This document shows, piece after piece, positions 47,810-58,109 of a DNA stretch of 64,000 nucleotides (position 1 is its first letter; every line of letters starts with the position of its first letter). The stretch is from assembly GCF_000614145.1 (NCBI RefSeq), contig NZ_BAKK01000019.1, forward strand, positions 1 to 64,000. The letters run 5' to 3'. The notes beneath the pieces are model-generated. The model made no database searches. It had not been told where the DNA came from and saw nothing but the letters and a program-made list of their open reading frames with translations. Source of the DNA: Bacteroides faecichinchillae JCM 17102. GTDB taxonomy: Bacteria; Bacteroidota; Bacteroidia; Bacteroidales; Bacteroidaceae. A program made the translations under genes and the position numbers.

Positions 47810-49920
47810 TTAGAAGTTCGGACTCATACCTAAGTTATACATTATAAAGCCGTAGATATCTGCTTGTTCTTCCAGTACTTTTGCCATTGGTTTGCCGGCT
47901 CCGTGACCGGCTTTGCTGTCAATACGGATGAGCGTTGGATTGGTTCCGTCATTATCGGCTTGCAGAGTAGCGGCAAACTTAAAGGAATGGGCAGGAACAA
48001 CACGATCATCGTGATCGGCAGTAGTAACTAGGGTGGCGGGATATTTTGTTCCCGGTTTCAGGTTGTGTAGCGGAGAGTACCCTTTCAGGTATTCAAACAT
48101 TTCTTTACTCTCTTCACTTGTACCGTAATCGCTTGCCCAATTCCATCCGATTGTGAATTTATGGTAGCGAAGCATATCCATAACGCCTACCTGTGGAATG
48201 GCTACGCGGAACAGGTCAGGACGTTGTGTCATACAAGCTCCAACCAGCAATCCGCCGTTAGAGCCACCTACGATGGCGATTTTATCTTTATTGGTATATT
48301 TTTGGTCAATGAGGTATTCGGCGGCAGAGATAAAGTCATCAAACACATTCTGTTTTTGCATTTTGGTTCCTGCTACGTGCCAGTCTTCTCCGTACTCACT
48401 TCCACCACGTAGATTGACTTGTGCGTAGATACCTCCATTTTCGAGGAATGGAATGCGCATCGCACTGAAGCTTGGGTTGAGGCTGATTCCAAATCCTCCG
48501 TATCCATAAAGGAACACCGGATTTTTACCGTCTTTCTTTAATCCTTTCTTATAAGTAAGGAACATCGGAATTTTTACACCGTCTTTGCTCGGGAAGAAGA
48601 TCTGTTCTGTAATGAAATCATCCGAGTTGAACTGTACTTGGGGAGCGCGGTAGAGTTCATAGGTATTTGTGTCCATATTGTATTTATAGGTCGCCCCGGG
48701 ATGGTAAACGAAGTAAAGCCGAAAAAGCATTCTTTATCGTCTTTGTTTCCACTGAATCCTACCGAACCGAGTGAGGGTAATTCAATTTCTTGCAATTGCT
48801 TACCGTCAAGATCGTAAACATAAGCATGGTTGGAGGCATCTTTATCATAGGTAAGGAACAGTTTGCCACCAATTACTTCGGCTCCTGATAAAACGGCTTC
48901 TGATTCCGGGACAAGTTCTTTCCAGTTCTCCAGTTCCGGTTGGTTGATGTCGGCCACCATGATTCGGTTTTTCGGTGCACCGTAGTTAGTGTAAATGTAC
49001 ATCTTGTCGCCGATTACTTCGATAGGAGAATATTGATAGTCGAAATCAGTGGTCAATGGTATAAAGGGAGAATTCGGTTTATTCAGATCACGCATGAATA
49101 AGTTGTTTCCTCTGCCGGCCCCGGATTCAAAGAGGAAGAGAACTTGTTCATCCTCGCTTACACTGGCACTGTAAAAACGCTTGGGGTAAGATGGATTTTG
49201 GTAGATGAGTCGGTCTTTTGACTGTGGCTCACCGATCTTATGATAATAAATCTTGTGGTTTTCATTGACGTTGGAAAACTCTTTTCCTTTTGTAGGAGCG
49301 TCGTAGGCACTATAATAGAAACCGTCTCCCTGCCAGGAAGCACCGGAGAACTTGGCCCATTCGATGTGGTCTTCAAGTAATTTTCCTGTTTCTGTGTCCA
49401 TTACATAGATTTCCGACCAGTCTGAACCACTACGTGAGATACTGTAGGCAGTGTATTTGCCATCGTGTGAAAAGTATAGGCCTGTGAGGGCAACAGTTCC
49501 GTCTTCCGATAATTTGTTTGGATCAAGGAAAACACGCGGTTCACTATTCAGCGAGTCTTGTACATAGAACACATTTTGATTCTGCAATCCGTCATTCTTG
49601 CTGAAATAATATTTGCCATGTTTTTTAATAGGGGCGCTGATCTTTTCATAGTCAGCCAGTGCGGTGAGTCGTTTCAGCAGATTCTCACGAAAGGGAATCT
49701 GATTCAGGTATTCGTTGGTCACTTTGTTTTGGGCTTCTACCCAAACAGTAGTAGCGGCACTGGTATCGTTTTCTAGCCAACGATAAGGATCAGGAACGGG
49801 TGTACCAAAGTACACATCTACTGTGTCTACTTTTGCTGTTTCAGGGTAAACAAGCTTTTTCTGTTGGGGGGTGCATGACATAACCATGATTCCACTCATT
49901 AATAAAATTACTTTTTTCAT
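47810..49920 (-). CDS. Prolyl oligopeptidase family serine peptidase (S9), lipoprotein (frameshift near 48695)
   Basis: Cleaves short peptides after proline. The lipobox VMSC gives acylated Cys16, so it is exported. The N-terminal family motif is [11 protein letters not shown] seven-bladed propeller spans about residues 90-420. The alpha/beta hydrolase domain carries the nucleophile Ser in [13 protein letters not shown], Asp in [10 protein letters not shown] and His in KAGHGAGKP. One G is missing in the run at 48695-48700; restored, the sequence reads [20 protein letters not shown]. Total about 704 residues, the usual length. Divergent from the receiver/PEP-binding gene. Confidence 0.92.
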
Positions 49921-49956
49921 TTGAATAAAGTCTGTTCGAAATATAACTTGAAGTTA

Positions 49957-49988
49957 CAAATCTACGCAATATATAGAACACAGTCAAA
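49957..49988 (-). promoter_or_regulatory. Promoter of the prolyl oligopeptidase gene
   Basis: Minus-strand -33 box TTTG (49988-49985) and -7 box TAGATTTG (49964-49957) with a 20-base spacer, 37 bases before the ATG. The rest of 49921-50239 shows no gene. Confidence 0.7.
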
Positions 49989-50239
49989 TAAATGGTGAAG
50001 ATAAAAAGTGGAAGAGGGGTACAAAAACTATCCGGGAGATGTAAGAGAGTTGTTCGGAAGAAGTATAAGAGTTGTATAAAAGATATATATGAAGTGAAGT
50101 AGAAGATGTAGAACTTTCAGTCTAATCATCCGGAAAGAATATGATCACCTTTTCATCTCTTGGTGTGCAACTGAGGTTTGTAACGCAGGATTTCCTAAAA
50201 GAAATGAATGACAACTGTTATAGTATGAATTAATTTCGC

Positions 50240-50247
50240 TAATTTTG
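50240..50247 (+). promoter_or_regulatory. -7 box upstream of the receiver/PEP-binding gene
   Basis: TAATTTTG fits TAnnTTTG. It covers the upstream in-frame TTG codon at 50245, which rules that codon out and favours the ATG at 50284. Confidence 0.6.
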
Positions 50248-50283
50248 TGGATAGTTTATGTACTAAATAGACAGAAGACCTTT

Positions 50284-53259
50284 ATGCTCAGTAAATATAA
50301 ATTAAATCAACTTTATTTCAAAGATACGCAATTTGCCAATCTGATGACCCGGCGGATTTTTAATGTGCTGTTAATAGCAAATCCATATGACGCGTTTATG
50401 CTGGAGGATGATGGGCGTATTGACGAGAAGATTTTTAATGAATATACCTCTTTGTCTCTTCGTTATCCACCTCGTTTTTCTCAGGTTTCTACTGAAGAGG
50501 AGGCTTTGGCGCAGTTGGGAAATATGCCGTTCGACCTTGTGATTTGTATGCCGAGTACAGGAGATAATGATAGTTTCGACATTGGTCGCCATATTAAGGA
50601 GAAATATGAGCATATTCCGATAGTCATCCTGACTCCTTTCAGTCATGGTATAACGAAACGTATTATTAATGAAGACTTGAGCGCTTTTGAATATGTATTC
50701 TGTTGGTTGGGTAATACTGATTTGTTAGTCTCCATCATTAAGTTGATAGAGGACAAAATGAATCTCGAACATGATGTGCAAGAGGTCGGTGTACAGTTAA
50801 TCCTTCTGGTAGAAGATGGAATCCGTTTCTATTCTTCCATATTGCCTAATCTTTATAAGTTCGTGTTGAAGCAGAGCCAGGAGTTTTCTACGGAAGCACT
50901 GAATGCCCACCAGCGTACCCTTCGTATGCGTGGACGTCCTAAAATCGTGTTGGCGCGTACTTATGAGGAAGCAATGGCCATTTATCGGAAATATCAAAAT
51001 AATATATTAGGTGTCATCACTGATGTACGTTTCCCAAAAATAGAACGGGGAGAGAAAGATAGTCTGGCAGGTATTAAGCTTTGTGCCGAAATACGAAAAA
51101 ACGATCCGTTTGTACCTTTGATTATTCAGTCTTCAGAATCGGAAAACTTATCGTATGCAACTAAGTATGGAGCCAGCTTTATCGACAAAAACTCGAAAAA
51201 GATGGATGTCGATTTGCGCCGTATTGTTTCAGATAACTTTGGTTTCGGTGATTTCGTTTTCCGTAATCCGGAGACAGGAGAGGAGATTGCCCGCGTACGG
51301 AACTTGAAGGAACTCCAAAATATTCTGTTTGCTGTACCTGCGGAGTCATTTTTATACCATATCAGTCGTAATCACGTTTCCCGTTGGTTTTATTCGCGGG
51401 CTATGTTTCCTGTGGCGGAGTTTCTTAAGCCGATCACCTGGAGTAGCCTTCAGGATGTAGATGCTCACCGAAAGATCATCTTCGAAGCCATTGTGAAATA
51501 TCGTAAGATGAAGAATCAGGGAGTGGTGGCCGTCTTCAAACGCGACCGCTTTGACCGTTATTCAAACTTTGCCCGTATCGGTGACGGTTCGCTGGGAGGA
51601 AAAGGACGTGGCTTGGCTTTTATCGATAATATGGTGAAACGTCATCCTGAGTTTGAGGAGTTTGAGAATGCGTCTATTGCTATTCCGAAAACGGTGGTTT
51701 TGTGTACGGATGTGTTCGATGAATTTATGGATACGAACAATCTGTATCAGATAGCTTTGTCGGATGCAGATGATGATCTGATCTTGAAATATTTTTTGAA
51801 GGCAAAGTTGCCAGACCGTTTGGTAGAGGACTTTTTTACTTTCTTTGATGTGGTGAAATCTCCCATAGCCATTCGTTCTTCTTCTTTGTTGGAAGATTCG
51901 CATTATCAACCTTTTGCCGGGATATATAGTACGTATATGATTCCTTATTTGGATGATAAGTATGAAATGCTCCGTATGCTTTCCGATGCGATTAAAGGAG
52001 TATATGCTTCTGTGTATTTCCGGGACAGTAAAGCCTATATGCAAGCCACGTCAAATGTAATCGATCAGGAAAAGATGGCGGTTATCTTGCAGGAGGTGGT
52101 AGGAAATCAGTATGGGGACCGTTACTATCCTTCCATGTCGGGAGTGGCACGTTCGTTGAATTACTATCCGTTGGGTGACGAGAAAGCGGAAGAAGGTATT
52201 GTAAATCTGGCTTTAGGACTTGGCAAATATATTGTGGATGGAGGAATGACTCTTCGTTTCTCTCCTTATCATCCGAATCAGGTGCTTCAGACGAGTGAAA
52301 TGGAAATTGCTCTTAAAGAGACTCAGACCCGTTTCTATGCGTTGGATTTGAAGAATGTCGGTCAGGACTTCTCAATAGACGATGGCTTTAATTTGCTGAA
52401 ACTTCATGTGAAAGAGGCTGAAAATGATGGTTCGTTACGTTACATTGCTTCTACCTATGATCCATATGACCAGATTATTCGTGACGGTCTGTATCCGGGT
52501 GGACGTAAAGTGATTACTTTTGCAAATATTCTGCAACACGACGTTTTCCCATTAGCGCGTATTCTGCAACTTGTGTTGAAATATAGTGAACAGGAAATGC
52601 GTCGTCCGGTTGAAATTGAATTTGCTGCTACTTTGAGTCGCGACCAGGATAAAACAGGAACTTTCTATTTGCTGCAAATTCGTCCGATTGTGGACAGCAA
52701 AGAGATGTTGGATGAAGATCTGTCTTTGATTTCAGATGAAGAAGTGATTCTCCGTTCTGACAATTCATTAGGTCATGGTATTATGAATGAGATTTATGAT
52801 ATTGTTTATGTCAAGACGGATGGGTATAGCGCTTCTAACAATCAGGCGATTGCATGGGAAATTGAGAAGATGAATCAGAATTTTCTGAATGAAGGAAGAA
52901 ATTATGTGTTGGTTGGTCCGGGACGCTGGGGAAGCAGTGATACATGGCTGGGCATTCCTGTGAAGTGGCCTCACATCTCTGCTGCTCGCGTGATTGTGGA
53001 AGCCGGATTAACGAACTACCGGATAGATCCAAGTCAGGGAACACATTTCTTCCAGAATCTGACTTCATTTGGTGTCGGTTATTTCACAATTAATGCTTTT
53101 ATGAATGATGGGGTCTATAATCAGGACTTCCTGAACGGACTTCCTGCTGTGGAAGAGACGAAGTTTCTCCGTCATGTACGCTTCGAAAAACCTATTGTCG
53201 TCAAGATGGATGGCAAGAAAAAATTGGGAATAGTATTGATGCCGGGAGAGGATAAGTAG
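50284..53259 (+). CDS. Receiver-like plus PEP/pyruvate-binding (PPDK N-terminal) domain protein
   Basis: 991 residues, cytoplasmic. Two receiver-like segments come first: about residues 25-150 (FDLVICMPSTGDND, IPIVILTPFSHG) and 155-320 (LILLVEDGIRFYSSIL, ILGVITDVRFPKIERG, VPLIIQSSESENL). A linker follows, then an ATP-grasp domain of the pyruvate phosphate dikinase/PEP synthase N-terminal kind: RIGDGSLGGKGRGLAFID, IPKTVVLCTDVFDEF, IAIRSSSLLEDSHYQPFAG, YGDRYYPSMSGVARS and FYLLQIRPI. The phosphohistidine swivel (TSHAA-type) and PEP-barrel domains of true dikinases are absent. Likely a regulatory or nucleotide-dependent phosphotransfer protein; the role is unknown. Confidence 0.85.
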   Translation: MLSKYKLNQLYFKDTQFANLMTRRIFNVLLIANPYDAFMLEDDGRIDEKIFNEYTSLSLRYPPRFSQVSTEEEALAQLGNMPFDLVICMPSTGDNDSFDIGRHIKEKYEHIPIVILTPFSHGITKRIINEDLSAFEYVFCWLGNTDLLVSIIKLIEDKMNLEHDVQEVGVQLILLVEDGIRFYSSILPNLYKFVLKQSQEFSTEALNAHQRTLRMRGRPKIVLARTYEEAMAIYRKYQNNILGVITDVRFPKIERGEKDSLAGIKLCAEIRKNDPFVPLIIQSSESENLSYATKYGASFIDKNSKKMDVDLRRIVSDNFGFGDFVFRNPETGEEIARVRNLKELQNILFAVPAESFLYHISRNHVSRWFYSRAMFPVAEFLKPITWSSLQDVDAHRKIIFEAIVKYRKMKNQGVVAVFKRDRFDRYSNFARIGDGSLGGKGRGLAFIDNMVKRHPEFEEFENASIAIPKTVVLCTDVFDEFMDTNNLYQIALSDADDDLILKYFLKAKLPDRLVEDFFTFFDVVKSPIAIRSSSLLEDSHYQPFAGIYSTYMIPYLDDKYEMLRMLSDAIKGVYASVYFRDSKAYMQATSNVIDQEKMAVILQEVVGNQYGDRYYPSMSGVARSLNYYPLGDEKAEEGIVNLALGLGKYIVDGGMTLRFSPYHPNQVLQTSEMEIALKETQTRFYALDLKNVGQDFSIDDGFNLLKLHVKEAENDGSLRYIASTYDPYDQIIRDGLYPGGRKVITFANILQHDVFPLARILQLVLKYSEQEMRRPVEIEFAATLSRDQDKTGTFYLLQIRPIVDSKEMLDEDLSLISDEEVILRSDNSLGHGIMNEIYDIVYVKTDGYSASNNQAIAWEIEKMNQNFLNEGRNYVLVGPGRWGSSDTWLGIPVKWPHISAARVIVEAGLTNYRIDPSQGTHFFQNLTSFGVGYFTINAFMNDGVYNQDFLNGLPAVEETKFLRHVRFEKPIVVKMDGKKKLGIVLMPGEDK

Positions 53260-53283
53260 GTTCTAATTTTAATACCAGTAATG

Positions 53284-53326
53284 ACAAAAAAGTTCTGTTT
53301 TTCATATGAAAGACAGAATTTTTTGT
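53284..53326 (+). terminator. Terminator of the receiver/PEP-binding gene
   Basis: Stem caaaaaagttctgt and acagaattttttg around an A/T loop, ending in a T-rich tract. Confidence 0.75.
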
Positions 53327-53438
53327 TATTATCATTATAGATGGTCTATTTTTAATATCTTAAAAACTATTTATGGCCTTATTTTCAGATTTTGAGGAAT
53401 AAAAGGTGAAGGCTTATTTATTAAATATTGAAAACTAT

Positions 53439-53446
53439 TATATTTG
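53439..53446 (+). promoter_or_regulatory. -7 box of the DUF4493/PCMD operon
   Basis: TATATTTG, about 75 bases before the first ATG of the run at 53521. The -33 element is not clear. No other promoter-like box was found between the seven genes, which are spaced by 17 bp or less or overlap. Confidence 0.5.
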
Positions 53447-53520
53447 CCTGAGTTTTGTATAAAATATTAGTGGTTAAGTTATATAGTGTATAACTTTATA
53501 TTAAATAATGAGAGGTTATT

Positions 53521-54345
53521 ATGAAGAAAAGTTTTATTTTATGCTTCACGTTTTTCTCTTCTTTGTTTTTTATCGCTTGTGAAAGTAGTGAGGGGAACGA
53601 TGCTTCAGCAGCAAAGGGAAAAATGATGATTGACTTAAATTCTGACGTGTCATATGCTTCAAAAGGGAGTAAGGCACGAGCTATGGATCTGACCCCGTAT
53701 AAAAATGTAGCGAATTATACGGTGGAGTTGAAAGACGCTTCGGGAAATGTTCTTCAGTCAAAACTTTATTCCGAAATGGAATTGACTCAGGAAGTGACTC
53801 CCGGTACTTATACAGTACGTGCGTATTATGGTGAAAACGTAAATGCCGGATATGATAAGCTGTATATGGAAGGTGCACAAACCATTACGGTAGTGAAAGG
53901 AGATAATAAAACTGTTTCTTTTGCTTGTACTCCGGCAAATGTTAAAGTGAATCTGAAATATTCTGATGACTTCTACACATTCTATTCTGATTGTACGGTG
54001 GGATTGAAAACCCAATATCTGACGGAAGCTTTTGAGATGTCGCAGGCTGATGTAGATAAAGATTTGTTTTTGAAGGCAGTCGGTAACGAAAATCTTTCTT
54101 TGACTTTTGCTTTGAAGGATAAAAATGGTATTACCGTTACGCCTGCTAATTTCGGTGCTCAGACTGTGACCATCAAACCACGTGATTTTCTGACTATTAC
54201 AGTAAAACCTAAATTGATAGATATTGAGGGTGGAAAAATCAGTGGTATCACTGTAACAATAGATAATGGAGTGCAAGAGGAGAATATAGATGTTACTCTA
54301 CCAGATGAGTTTATGTCGGGCGAGGATATCACTGTTAATAATTAA
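53521..54345 (+). CDS. DUF4493 lipoprotein 1
   Basis: 274 residues. The lipobox FFIAC gives acylated Cys20. One DUF4493-type unit fills most of the rest: an N-terminal MMIDLNSDVSY strand, YTVELKDASGNVLQSKLYSEM, the VTPGTYTVRAYYGENVNAGYD turn, FACTPANVKVNLKYSDDFYTFY and a C-terminal beta region. Function of the family is unknown; presumably exported to the outer membrane surface. First gene of the seven-gene operon. Confidence 0.8.
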   Translation: MKKSFILCFTFFSSLFFIACESSEGNDASAAKGKMMIDLNSDVSYASKGSKARAMDLTPYKNVANYTVELKDASGNVLQSKLYSEMELTQEVTPGTYTVRAYYGENVNAGYDKLYMEGAQTITVVKGDNKTVSFACTPANVKVNLKYSDDFYTFYSDCTVGLKTQYLTEAFEMSQADVDKDLFLKAVGNENLSLTFALKDKNGITVTPANFGAQTVTIKPRDFLTITVKPKLIDIEGGKISGITVTIDNGVQEENIDVTLPDEFMSGEDITVNN

Positions 54346-54356
54346 AAGATTGCAGC

Positions 54357-55676
54357 ATGAAACAAATTACCTATATATTGACGGGAATTAGTCTCGTGAT
54401 TGGATTGAGCGCTTGTGAAATGCGCGATGAATTGAAAGGGAAAAATGCATTGAATGATAATGAAGGGTTAGTAAGTCTGGATTTATTGGCTCAGGACTAT
54501 TCTAATATCATAACTTCTCGTGGAGCTTTTCCTGACGAGGAAGTGAATGTGGAAAATTATACGGTTCAAATTGTTAATGCATCTACTGACGGTGTGGTAA
54601 AAGAGACTTCCTATGGCGATTTAAGAGCAGAGGGAGGTTCAGTGAAGCTGACTGCCGGGAAGTATCGTGTGAGGGCTTACAATTATAATGGTGAAAATGT
54701 AGGTGCCTCGGAACGTCCGTATTTTAAAGGACAGACTGATTTTCAGATATTGCCGGGAAAGACAACAACGGTTAATACTACTTGTCGTTTAAGTTGTGTG
54801 GAGGTGAATCTGATTCTGGCTAAGAGTTTCGAAGAATACTTCAAAGATGATTATACGATCACCATTACGAACGGTGGTGCGGGCAACTACGTTTTTAAAA
54901 AGGAGAACGTGGGTAAGAAAATCTATTTTAATGTACCGGAAAATGCATCTAGCATATTGATGAGTGTGAAAGCGACTACTTCTACAGATGGTACGGATAT
55001 TGCACAGTCTTATACAATTACTAAACCGGAGAACTCTGAAAATAGTAGCAAGTTGGAAAACGGGGACTCGTTTAAAGTGACAATCAATCCGGGAGATAAT
55101 CCGGTCATTGATCCTGTGACGAAGATAAATCTGGGGATTACCGTTGATTTAACTTGGACTGAGACCGGAACGACTGTGGAGATTCCAACGGAAAATATTG
55201 TATTTAATCCCGGAGGAGATTCAGAAGGAGGAGATACAAATAAAGGAGAAATGAATGTTGTCGGCTTAGATAAAACATATTCATTTGTAGCTTTGTCAGA
55301 AGATGTTCCTACTGTAAAAGTTGATTTCTCGGTTCCTAATGGAATTAAGAAGCTGTTGGTAAGGATTAATTCTGATAACGAGGGCTTTATGAGGACTTTA
55401 GAAGTCTTTGGCTTAGGTGGTGAATTCGATTTGGCCAATCCGGGTGATTTACTGGGAGTATTGTCCGGCTCTTTGGAGACACAGGAAGGAATAGGATTAA
55501 TTGATGCTAATGACCCTATCAAAGATAAAACAAGTTATTCGTTTGATGTTACTTCTTTTATGTCCTTATTGGGATTGTACGGTGCAAGTGAGAATACTTT
55601 TACTATTACTGTATCTGATGGTATCAATTCGGATATCCAAGGTGATTTGAAAGTGAATGTAACAGCGCAAGAATAA
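54357..55676 (+). CDS. DUF4493 lipoprotein 2, with extra C-terminal beta domain
   Basis: 439 residues. Lipobox GLSAC (Cys20). The DUF4493 unit spans about residues 35-290 (GLVSLDLLAQDYS, VKLTAGKYRVRAYNYNGENVG, TCRLSCVEVNLILAKSFEEYF). A glycine/acid-rich linker (NPGGDSEGGDTNKGE) follows, then a roughly 130-residue domain (VGLDKTYSFVALSEDVPTVKVDFSVP to the end) repeated in no other gene of the operon. Eleven bases after gene 1. I recognise no catalytic motif. Confidence 0.78.
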   Translation: MKQITYILTGISLVIGLSACEMRDELKGKNALNDNEGLVSLDLLAQDYSNIITSRGAFPDEEVNVENYTVQIVNASTDGVVKETSYGDLRAEGGSVKLTAGKYRVRAYNYNGENVGASERPYFKGQTDFQILPGKTTTVNTTCRLSCVEVNLILAKSFEEYFKDDYTITITNGGAGNYVFKKENVGKKIYFNVPENASSILMSVKATTSTDGTDIAQSYTITKPENSENSSKLENGDSFKVTINPGDNPVIDPVTKINLGITVDLTWTETGTTVEIPTENIVFNPGGDSEGGDTNKGEMNVVGLDKTYSFVALSEDVPTVKVDFSVPNGIKKLLVRINSDNEGFMRTLEVFGLGGEFDLANPGDLLGVLSGSLETQEGIGLIDANDPIKDKTSYSFDVTSFMSLLGLYGASENTFTITVSDGINSDIQGDLKVNVTAQE

Positions 55677-55693
55677 CCTAAACTATAATCATA

Positions 55694-57364
55694 ATGAGAC
55701 GATTTATTTTTAGCACATTTACTTTGTGCTTGTTAGCTATTATGATAGCTTGTCAGGATGAGACTTCTTTGAGTGATGGTTACGGTTATCTTCAGGTTTC
55801 TTCTGTGGGATTAGATAAAAATGTAATACCACAGGCAAGAGCTGTAGAGAAGATGGGACTGGACATTTTGCAAGAGGGAACAGTAGTGAAGCACGTAGAT
55901 GACTGGACGCTATTACAAAGTGAAAGTCTGTTGCTTCCTGTAGGCAATTATTTTTTGCGGGCATATTCAATGGATAAGGATTCCACGCAGCAAGGATTTG
56001 AGGTTGCACCCTATTATCTCGGTGAAACACTTGTGAAGATAGAGAAAGACATTTCTCGCTCGGTGGAAATTGTTTGTTCTATGGTTCAAAGCATGGTAGC
56101 TGTCAGCTATTCACAAAACTTTAAAAATGCTTTCTCTTCATATGACTGTGTGGTTTCCAATGAATATGGAAGCATAGATTTTACATCTCAGGAAACACGT
56201 CCTGCTTATTGTCGTACTGGGAAATCTTTGAATGCTGTTTTGAAAGTGATAAATACCGATGGAAATTCCTTTACTTTTAATAAAGTGATAACAGAAAAGG
56301 CTGAAAAACGTTATTATTATAAGGTTAAGTACGATGTTACTAATGAAGGTAATGGTAGCTTTAATTTTACAGTAGATGAAACGACTCATGAGTATGAGGT
56401 AAATATAACTGTTCCTATGACATCTGATGCCGATCCGAATTTAAAGGTGACAGGTTCAAACGCATTTGGTAAGTTTGCTTATATGTATGGGGCTTCCACT
56501 TTGACCGGAGAAACTGAACCTATTGTTTTTCAGTATAAAAAATCATCAGAAGGAGTTTGGAAAAGTGTAAGTACAACAGTAGAGAACGGAGTATATAGCG
56601 CGAAAACTGAAGAATTGGAATTCGGAACGAGCTATGTTTATCGCCTTGCTTGTGGTACAAAGGTAGGAGCTACCGATATGTTCACTACCGAGGTGTATCA
56701 GGAAATACCGAATTTAAACTTTGATACCTGGTCGCAAAGTGGAAAGAACTATTTTGCAAACGCAGATGCCAGTGACTCATATTGGGCTACGGGCAATACC
56801 GGTGTTACTTCTTTCTTGGCAGGTTCTAAAGATCCAATTACTGTTTTTGTAGAAGGAGATGATGCTTATTCGGGTAAAGCCGCCAAATTGAGAACGATAA
56901 CAGGGGTTACTTTAGTAAAATCTGCTGCTGGTAATTTATTTATCGGAAGTTATAAAACGAATATGTCTAATCCTTCTGCCAGTGTTACGTTCGGCCGTCC
57001 TTATACGGGAGCTCGTCCTGTTTCACTTTCAGGATATTATAAGTATAGTCCGCAGCCTATTAACGAAGGTTCCAAGCCGGGTACATTGACTACCGATGAA
57101 TGCAATATTTATGTAAAACTGTGGGATGCTTCCGGTAACCAGATTGGTTTTGGAGAGTTTGTCGGAACAGAGACAGTTACATCTTATACGAGATTTTCTT
57201 TTGATATTACCTATACGGATATGACGGCAAAACCGGCAACGATTACAATTGTTGCAACGTCAAGTCATTATGGTGGAGATTTTAGCGGCTCTGCTGTTGT
57301 AGGGCAGGTTGGAAATGGTAGTACACTCTGGATAGATGAGTTTGAGTTGTCATACTATAAATAA
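55694..57364 (+). CDS. DUF4493 plus PCMD-domain lipoprotein 3
   Basis: 556 residues. Lipobox IMIAC (Cys20). The DUF4493 unit covers about residues 25-240. A short Ig-like segment follows (about 245-340, FQYKKSSEGVWKSVSTTVENG), then a C-terminal jelly-roll of the PCMD (putative carbohydrate metabolism) type from about residue 345. That domain has NLNFDTWSQSGKNYFAN, GNLFIGSYKTNMSNPSASVT, FGRPYTGARP and GSTLWIDEFELSY. The PCMD part is very close to that of gene 5 of the operon. The PCMD name is family knowledge; a glycan-binding role is inference. Confidence 0.82.
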   Translation: MRRFIFSTFTLCLLAIMIACQDETSLSDGYGYLQVSSVGLDKNVIPQARAVEKMGLDILQEGTVVKHVDDWTLLQSESLLLPVGNYFLRAYSMDKDSTQQGFEVAPYYLGETLVKIEKDISRSVEIVCSMVQSMVAVSYSQNFKNAFSSYDCVVSNEYGSIDFTSQETRPAYCRTGKSLNAVLKVINTDGNSFTFNKVITEKAEKRYYYKVKYDVTNEGNGSFNFTVDETTHEYEVNITVPMTSDADPNLKVTGSNAFGKFAYMYGASTLTGETEPIVFQYKKSSEGVWKSVSTTVENGVYSAKTEELEFGTSYVYRLACGTKVGATDMFTTEVYQEIPNLNFDTWSQSGKNYFANADASDSYWATGNTGVTSFLAGSKDPITVFVEGDDAYSGKAAKLRTITGVTLVKSAAGNLFIGSYKTNMSNPSASVTFGRPYTGARPVSLSGYYKYSPQPINEGSKPGTLTTDECNIYVKLWDASGNQIGFGEFVGTETVTSYTRFSFDITYTDMTAKPATITIVATSSHYGGDFSGSAVVGQVGNGSTLWIDEFELSYYK

Positions 57365-57372
57365 TTAACTGA

Positions 57373-58104
57373 ATGAAGAAAAGATATGTCATCTTTTTCA
57401 TTTCCCTATTGTGCGTGGCAACCGTCTGCGCACAACGGGGATTTGACCGTAAAATAAAATCCTCTCTTTTTGTTCCTAAAGGCACTTGGATGGGTGGCTG
57501 CTCCTTTTCCTATTCTGAGCAAACAAATGACAATTACAAGTTCTTAGTTCTGGATAATGTCAAAGCAAGCGGATATAATTTCAAAGTCAGCCCGTATGCT
57601 GGATATTTCTTTGCTGATAATATGGCGGCAGGAGCACGACTCAATTATTCACGCTCTTACATTGACATCGGCAATCTCGATTTGGATCTGGGAGACGATC
57701 TTACCTTTGATATAAAAGATTATAAATATTTGGAACATACTGTCTATGCTTCCGGATTTCTGCGTACCTATATGGGGTTGGGAAACAGCAAAATTTTCGG
57801 CTTCTTCAATGAACTTCGTTTGTCATATGGTTATGGACAAGGGAAAAACACTTCCGGAGTAGAGAATGATCTGACAGGTACATATCAGTATATACATCGC
57901 TTGCAGTTGGGCTCTGCCCCCGGATTAACAGCTTTTGTAACAAATAATATAGCAGTAGAAGTTTCCATCGGTCTTGTTGGACTTGATTTTAAATGGATAA
58001 ACCAGAAAACCAATCAGGTAGAGAGTGGATATCGCAGGAATAGTTCTGCGAATTTTAAGATTGATATATTTTCGCTGAATATCGGAATGTGTTTTTATCT
58101 TTAA
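57373..58104 (+). CDS. Outer-membrane beta-barrel protein of the DUF4493 operon
   Basis: 243 residues with a classic signal peptide (MKKRYVIFFISLLCVATVCA then QRG). Alternating hydrophobic strands follow, with many aromatics, ending in CFYL, a typical barrel C-terminus. The only non-lipoprotein in the operon, 8 bp after gene 3 and 5 bp before gene 5. By position it may anchor, export or organise the surrounding lipoproteins, which is inference. No close family name recognised. Confidence 0.75.
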   Translation: MKKRYVIFFISLLCVATVCAQRGFDRKIKSSLFVPKGTWMGGCSFSYSEQTNDNYKFLVLDNVKASGYNFKVSPYAGYFFADNMAAGARLNYSRSYIDIGNLDLDLGDDLTFDIKDYKYLEHTVYASGFLRTYMGLGNSKIFGFFNELRLSYGYGQGKNTSGVENDLTGTYQYIHRLQLGSAPGLTAFVTNNIAVEVSIGLVGLDFKWINQKTNQVESGYRRNSSANFKIDIFSLNIGMCFYL

Positions 58105-58109
58105 TTCAA

